DNA from: Kroppenstedtia guangzhouensis
GTDB lineage: Bacteria > Bacillota > Bacilli > Thermoactinomycetales > DSM-45169
Assembly (NCBI RefSeq): GCF_014637345.1
Contig: NZ_BMEX01000004.1
Span: forward strand, 1-64,000
Direction: 5' to 3'
Length of the DNA stretch: 64,000 bases
The position numbers and the translations under genes were made by a program. Below the pieces are notes generated by a model. The model searched no databases, had not been told where the DNA came from, and saw only the letters and a list, made by a program, of their open reading frames with translations. Of this stretch, positions 59,529 to 64,000 are shown piece after piece; position 1 is the first letter of the stretch; every line of letters starts with the position of its first letter.

Positions 59529-60498
59529 AAAAACATTGGTCCAGGGCATTCATGACGGATTGAGGACGGCATTGGGGCAGTATGAGGAAGTGGTGGTTCT
59601 GGGAGAGGATGTCGGCAAGAACGGAGGGGTGTTTCGGGCGACAGAAGGATTGTGGGAAGAGTTTGGTGATGAGCGGGTGATCGACACTCCCTTGGCCGAA
59701 GCGGGAATTGTGGGAGCTGCCATCGGGATGGCAGTCAACGGCCTGCGGCCGGTGGCGGAGATACAGTTTATGGGGTTCATCTATCCCGCTTTTGAACAGA
59801 TCGTCACCCACGCCGCCCGTCTGCGCACCCGGACCCAGGGGCAATACCCCGCCTCCCTCGTGATCCGGGCTCCCTACGGCGGCGGGATTCGGGCTCCGGA
59901 ACTTCATTCGGACTCCACCGAATCCCTGTTTGTTCACACTCCCGGTCTGAAGGTGGTGGTCCCTTCCACTCCCGCTGATGCCAAAGGGTTGCTCCTGGCG
60001 TCTATCCGGGATCCCGATCCGGTGATTTACCTGGAACCGATGAAAATCTACCGCTCCTTCCGGGAGGAGGTGCCTGAGGGGTGGTACGAGGTGCCCATCG
60101 GGAAAGCGCGGAAAGTGCGGGAGGGGGATGATGTCACTCTGATCACCTGGGGAGCGATGGTTCCTGTGGCACAACGAGCGGCCCGATCTTGTGCGGAGAG
60201 GGGGATCTCCTGTGAGGTGTTGGATCTGAGGAGTCTTTACCCCCTGGACGAGGAGGCGGTGATTGCCTCGGTGAAAAAGACGGGTCGGGCCGTGATCATC
60301 CATGAGGCCCCGAAGACCGCAGGTATGGGTGCTGAGTTGGCAGCTCGCATCCACGAGTTGGCCTTTCTGTGGATGGAAGCCCCCGTGGAGCGGGTGACAG
60401 GGTATGACGTACCTGTCCCGATGTTCGCCTTGGAAGATGAGTTTCTCCCCAGTCCCGGGCGGATTGAGGCAGCAGTCCGGAAAGTGATTCACTTTTGA
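59521..60498 (+). CDS. 2-oxoacid dehydrogenase E1 beta
   Basis: A 325-aa transketolase-like E1 beta: LGEDVGKNGGVFRATEGL, TPLAEAGIVGAAIGMA, HSDSTESLFVHTPGLKVV and the C-terminal domain with HEAPKTAGMGAELAARI. Forms an alpha2-beta2 E1 with the previous gene. Starts at ATG 59521 with GGAGGGGAAAC upstream. Confidence 0.92.
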   Translation: MAEKTLVQGIHDGLRTALGQYEEVVVLGEDVGKNGGVFRATEGLWEEFGDERVIDTPLAEAGIVGAAIGMAVNGLRPVAEIQFMGFIYPAFEQIVTHAARLRTRTQGQYPASLVIRAPYGGGIRAPELHSDSTESLFVHTPGLKVVVPSTPADAKGLLLASIRDPDPVIYLEPMKIYRSFREEVPEGWYEVPIGKARKVREGDDVTLITWGAMVPVAQRAARSCAERGISCEVLDLRSLYPLDEEAVIASVKKTGRAVIIHEAPKTAGMGAELAARIHELAFLWMEAPVERVTGYDVPVPMFALEDEFLPSPGRIEAAVRKVIHF

Positions 60499-60511
60499 GG
60501 GAGGCGAGAAC

Positions 60512-61834
60512 ATGGGTGTCGAGTTCAGACTGCCAGATGTGGGTGAAGGAATGACAGAGGCTGAGGTGGTTCGCTGGCTGGTGAAGGAGGGGGAGAAGGT
60601 CGCGGCGGATCAGCCTGTGGTTGAGGTTCAGACGGACAAGGCGGTGGTGGAACTACCCACCCCCGCTCCGGGAAAGGTGGGCCGAATTCCTTGGAAAGAA
60701 GGGGATACGGTGGCAGTGGGAGAGGTGTTGCTGGTGATTGAAACCGACCATGAACCGACCCATGGGGAAACAGCAGCAGCAAGTGATGTCACTCCGGCAC
60801 GTGAAGAGAGAGAGGAGTTTCCCTCCTTGCTCGATCCTCCCCCGGTGGAGGAGGAAACTTTGCCCCATCGACAACGGGTCCTGGCGGCCCCTTCCACCCG
60901 ACGTCTGGCCCGGGACCTCGGAGTTGAGATCCAACAGGTGAGCGGCACCGGCCCCGGGGGACGGGTGACCAAGGAGGATGTCCGCAAGGTGGCCGCTTCT
61001 TTGGCGGAGTCCCAGGGAGTGATTCGTTTTGCTGACCGTGTTGCCCGGGCTGTGACGGAAGGTTTTCCTGTCGATGCTGTCGGCATGGGTGTTGCCTCTG
61101 AGAGGATGACGGTAAAAGAGAGTGAGAACGGGACAATGAATGAAGAGCCCCTCTCTCCGACCCGTCGGGTGATCGCCGACCGGTTGCTCTTCTCTGTCAC
61201 CCGGAAGCCCCATGCGACTCATTTTGACGAGCTGGAGGCCGAAGGGCTGGTGGCTTGGCGGTATCGGTTCAAGGGGGAGACTCGGTCAGGTGCTTCCCGG
61301 GTGGGATACTTGCCGATCCTGCTCAAGGCGATCGCCGCCTCCTTGAAGCGTCACCCACTGTTGAATGCCCATTTTGATGAGGAAAAGATGATGATCCGCC
61401 GTTTCTCCTCGATCCACTTGGGAGTGGCTACCGACACCCCCCAGGGCCTGCTCGTCCCGGTGATCCGGGATGTGGATCGGAAAAGCATCCTTCAAATCGC
61501 CGATGAGCTCCGGGAGTTGACCGAGGCTGCCCGCCAGGGACGCCTGATGCCGGACCAGATGAAGGGGAGCACCTTCACAGTCAGCAATGCCGGCGCCCTG
61601 GGCGGGCACTTCGCCACTCCCATCATCAACCCGCCGGAAGTGGCCATCCTCGCTCTTCATCCTGTGGAACAGCGTCCGGTGGTCCGGGATGGAGAGCTGG
61701 CCCCCGGCTGGCGCATCAACGTTTCCCTCTCCTTTGATCACCGGGTTCTCGACGGTGCCGACGCCATCCGTTTTACCCAAACCCTCGGCTCCTATACTGC
61801 CGATCCGGGAAGACTGGTGCTGGAGTTGACCTGA
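60512..61834 (+). CDS. 2-oxoacid dehydrogenase E2 (dihydrolipoamide acyltransferase)
   Basis: A 440-aa E2: one lipoyl domain (1-80) with the lipoyl-Lys in VEVQTDKAVVELPTP, an E1/E3-binding domain (APSTRRLARDLGVEIQQVSG and GRVTKEDVRK), a linker, and the catalytic domain ending FDHRVLDGADAIRF with the His-Asp pair. No E3 gene lies in the operon or window, so a shared E3 is used. A terminator follows. Confidence 0.93.
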   Translation: MGVEFRLPDVGEGMTEAEVVRWLVKEGEKVAADQPVVEVQTDKAVVELPTPAPGKVGRIPWKEGDTVAVGEVLLVIETDHEPTHGETAAASDVTPAREEREEFPSLLDPPPVEEETLPHRQRVLAAPSTRRLARDLGVEIQQVSGTGPGGRVTKEDVRKVAASLAESQGVIRFADRVARAVTEGFPVDAVGMGVASERMTVKESENGTMNEEPLSPTRRVIADRLLFSVTRKPHATHFDELEAEGLVAWRYRFKGETRSGASRVGYLPILLKAIAASLKRHPLLNAHFDEEKMMIRRFSSIHLGVATDTPQGLLVPVIRDVDRKSILQIADELRELTEAARQGRLMPDQMKGSTFTVSNAGALGGHFATPIINPPEVAILALHPVEQRPVVRDGELAPGWRINVSLSFDHRVLDGADAIRFTQTLGSYTADPGRLVLELT

Positions 61835-61856
61835 CGCTTCCTCGATGAAACAGGAC

Positions 61857-61897
61857 AAACCCCCGGTTCTCTCGATTGAGAGAGCCGGGGGTTTCTC
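61857..61897. terminator. terminator after the E2 gene
   Basis: AAACCCCCGGTTCTCTC and GAGAGAGCCGGGGGTTT form a long perfect stem, followed by T-rich sequence. Confidence 0.9.
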
Positions 61898-61934
61898 TTG
61901 GTGAAAATCGATCTGTCAGTCGAGTCAGACTGCC

Positions 61935-62124
61935 TGTCTGGCGCTTATCCAGCAGGGATTGCATAATCCTCAACTTCCAAATCTTTTCCCTATTTATCCT
62001 CTATAAGAGAAATTTAGAAGACCCCTTTCTCCCTCGAGGTTAATTCCCCACTACCCATTTCACCTCATCAAACGGCCGATGATAAAAAATCACTGGCAGG
62101 GGCAGCATCCCTTGGTTCAATTGA
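61935..62124. other. gap without a gene
   Basis: AT-rich stretch between the E2 terminator and the next promoter; nothing is recognised. Confidence 0.5.
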
Positions 62125-62153
62125 TTGACAAAGAATAGAGTCGGTGATAAGGT
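62125..62153 (+). promoter_or_regulatory. putative promoter of the isomerase/oxidoreductase operon
   Basis: TTGACA (62125-62130), 17 nt, TAAGGT (62148-62153). The -10 is weak. Confidence 0.45.
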
Positions 62154-62231
62154 AATCCTCGTATCGAATGTTCACAATATACTGTGATCATTGAGAGAAG
62201 GTATCTCCATTCTTGGAAAGGGGGGCTCCTG

Positions 62232-63200
62232 GTGAAACTGGGTGTGTTTGCGGTTTTATTCGGGGACAAGTCGTTGGAGGAAGCCTTGGACTATATTGCG
62301 GAAAGCGGGCTGGAGGCGGTGGAAATCGGGGCTGGCGGGTTTCCGGGGGACAGCCATTGCAAACCGTGTGATCTGCTGGGAAATGAAAGCCGGTTAAACC
62401 GGTTTAAACAGGCTCTGAAGAGTCGGGGCCTGGAGATCAGTGCCCTGAGTTGCCACGGGAATCCACTTCATCCCAATCCAGAGATCGCCCGGCGGGATCA
62501 TGAGGTCTTTGAGCAGACTGTCCGCTTGGCCGCCAGATTGGGTGTTGAAAATGTGATCACTTTCTCCGGTTGCCCAGGGGAGTCGGAGCACTCTCAGAAT
62601 CCGGTGTGGGTCACCTGCCCTTGGCCCGACGAGTTTTCCTCTGTGCTGAAATGGCAGTGGGAGGAAAAGGTGATTCCCTATTGGGAGAAACAGAATCGAT
62701 TCTTGAAGCAGCACGGGGTGCGGGTGGCGATTGAGCCGCATCCGGGGTTTGTCGTGTACAACACTGAGACGATACTCCGCCTGCGGGAGCAGTGTGGGGA
62801 TCACATCGGAGTCAACTTTGATCCGAGTCATTTCTTTTGGCAACAGATGGACCCGGTAGTGGCGATCAAGGAGTTGGGACGAGCAGGGGCGCTCTACCAT
62901 TTCCACGCCAAGGACACCGGGATCGATAAGCAGAACACGGCGGTCAACGGTGTGCTGGACACGAAGAGCTACCGGGAGGAGCTGAACCGGTCCTGGATTT
63001 TTCGTACCGTCGGCTATGGGCATGGGGAGGAAACCTGGAAACAAATCATCAGTGCGCTGCAATTGGTCGGTTATCAAGGGGCGATCAGCATTGAGCACGA
63101 AGACAGCCTGATGTCGGTGGAGGAAGGGTTCCAAAAGGCGGTTTCCTTTTTGAAGAATCTGTTGATCAAGGAAAGGGTGGGTGAAATGTGGTGGGTGTGA
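62232..63200 (+). CDS. xylose-isomerase-like TIM-barrel sugar isomerase/epimerase
   Basis: A 322-aa AP-endonuclease-2/IolE-like TIM barrel: LEAVEIGAGGFPGDSH, SALSCHGNPLHPNP, the metal Glu in VAIEPHPGFVVYN, VNFDPSHFFWQ, YHFHAKDTGID and the final Glu in ISIEHEDSL. Such proteins isomerise or epimerise sugars or inositols with a divalent metal. GTG at 62232 with AAAGGGGGG upstream is preferred to GTG 62184. It is followed at once by a Gfo/Idh/MocA enzyme, a common partnership in sugar or inositol catabolism. Confidence 0.85.
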   Translation: MKLGVFAVLFGDKSLEEALDYIAESGLEAVEIGAGGFPGDSHCKPCDLLGNESRLNRFKQALKSRGLEISALSCHGNPLHPNPEIARRDHEVFEQTVRLAARLGVENVITFSGCPGESEHSQNPVWVTCPWPDEFSSVLKWQWEEKVIPYWEKQNRFLKQHGVRVAIEPHPGFVVYNTETILRLREQCGDHIGVNFDPSHFFWQQMDPVVAIKELGRAGALYHFHAKDTGIDKQNTAVNGVLDTKSYREELNRSWIFRTVGYGHGEETWKQIISALQLVGYQGAISIEHEDSLMSVEEGFQKAVSFLKNLLIKERVGEMWWV

Positions 63201-64000
63201 GAAAGCAGGTCCGGGTCGGGATGATCGGCTGCAAGTTCATGGGCAAGGCGCACAGCCATGCCTACCGGGACTTGCCTTTCTTCTTTGAGACCGACGTGGT
63301 CCCGGTGCAGCAGGCCTTGGCCGCCCGCGATCGGGAAGGCGTGGAACAAGCGGCAAAACAGTGGGGATGGGCCTCCTGTGAAACGGATTGGCGCCGTCTG
63401 CTCGAACGGGAGGACATCGATTTGATCGATATCGTCACTCCGAACCATCTCCATGCAGAGATGGCCATCGCCGCGGCGGAGGCGGGGAAGCATGTCATCT
63501 GCGAAAAACCTTTGGCGATGTCGGTGAACCAGGCACAGCGAATGCTGGAGGCCGTCAAAAAAGCGGGAACCGTCCATATGCTTTGCCACAACTATCGCTT
63601 CGCCCCGGCGGTGCAGTTTGCCAAAAAGCTGATCGACGAAGGACGGTTGGGCCGGATCTATCATATCCGTGCTCAGTATTTGCAGGATTGGATCATGGAT
63701 CCTCAGTTCCCGCTGGTATGGCGCCTGCGCAAAGAGGTGACCGGTTCCGGTGCACTCGGGGACATCGGGACACACATTTTGGATTTGGCCCGGTTCTTGG
63801 TCGGGGAGTTTCAAGAAGTGGCCGGAATGATGGAGACCTTTATCAAAGAGCGTCCTGTCGGCGAGATGAGCGGCGGGTTGAACGCCAAGGTTGAATCCGG
63901 AGAGATGGGTGAAGTGGACGTCGATGATGCGGCGGTGTTTATGGCCCGGTTTGAAAACGGCGCCCTCGGCGTCTTTGAAGCGACCCGTTTCGCCGGGGGA
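63191..64000 (+). CDS. Gfo/Idh/MocA-family oxidoreductase (partial, runs off the window)
   Basis: The first 270 residues of an NAD(P)-dependent sugar dehydrogenase: Rossmann motif RVGMIGCKFMGKAHSHAYR, IVTPNHLHAEMAIAAAEAG, the active-site ECK-type CEKPLAMS, and ALGDIGTHILDLARF with the catalytic Asp-His. GTG at 63191 (or 63197) overlaps the end of the isomerase by about 10 nt. The C-terminus lies beyond 64000. Confidence 0.9.
   Translation, partial: MGVRKQVRVGMIGCKFMGKAHSHAYRDLPFFFETDVVPVQQALAARDREGVEQAAKQWGWASCETDWRRLLEREDIDLIDIVTPNHLHAEMAIAAAEAGKHVICEKPLAMSVNQAQRMLEAVKKAGTVHMLCHNYRFAPAVQFAKKLIDEGRLGRIYHIRAQYLQDWIMDPQFPLVWRLRKEVTGSGALGDIGTHILDLARFLVGEFQEVAGMMETFIKERPVGEMSGGLNAKVESGEMGEVDVDDAAVFMARFENGALGVFEATRFAGG

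Overview
The window looks like chromosomal DNA of a moderately GC-rich, spore-forming Bacillales bacterium, most likely a member of the Thermoactinomycetaceae. Supporting signs are a bacilliredoxin, a SigI/RsgI pair, an AbrB-type regulator, a CotF-like spore-coat remnant, leucine dehydrogenase, strong AGGAGG ribosome-binding sites, frequent GTG/TTG starts and CcpA (cre) sites. The genus is an inference; no rRNA or tRNA gene was seen.

Layout. 1-4 kb: an AT-rich, 5'-truncated ABC exporter with a MauE-like and a thioredoxin-like membrane protein, followed by two Opp-type permeases. 4-12.3 kb: housekeeping genes (VOC protein, aconitase, IclR regulator, MsrB, a THUMP-type methyltransferase, PdxK/ThiD kinase) and a guanidine-I (ykkC) riboswitch in front of a paired SMR exporter. 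12.5-19.6 kb: histidine utilisation (hutU-hutI-hutG plus a YjiH-like transporter), preceded by an AraC-type regulator and a cre site; hutH and hutP are absent. 19.7-24.1 kb: an SDR, an aldo/keto reductase and a run of broken genes (LysE exporter, coat protein, TrmO).

24.1-36.1 kb is an accessory island. A compact locus that reads as a type I toxin-antitoxin system (hydrophobic 42-aa ORF with an opposing, promoter-driven two-hairpin RNA) lies before a type I restriction-modification operon (hsdR-hsdM-hsdS), and a second copy of the antisense RNA lies directly after hsdS. Next comes a polymorphic-toxin locus on the minus strand: a large toxin with a Flp/TadE-like prepilin N-terminus, three immunity-type genes and a displaced toxin tip sharing a 30-bp direct repeat with the intact toxin; then an orphan HicB-like gene.

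36-64 kb: aldehyde dehydrogenase with a broken alcohol dehydrogenase; an AAA ATPase/TPR pair; a flavodoxin-like reductase divergent from a LysR regulator; an HTH-TPR regulator; bacilliredoxin; an IS607-type element whose recombinase is split at an A-AAA-AAC slippery heptamer; an acyl-CoA synthetase; sigI-rsgI; AbrB; and a cre-preceded operon of two crotonases, leucine dehydrogenase and a branched-chain 2-oxoacid dehydrogenase (E1a, E1b, E2). The window ends inside a Gfo/Idh/MocA oxidoreductase. A roughly 100-bp structured repeat occurs three times (8.1, 24.8 and 50.4 kb). About ten genes are interrupted by single stops or 1-nt shifts, many in homopolymers, so either real gene decay or sequence error must be considered.
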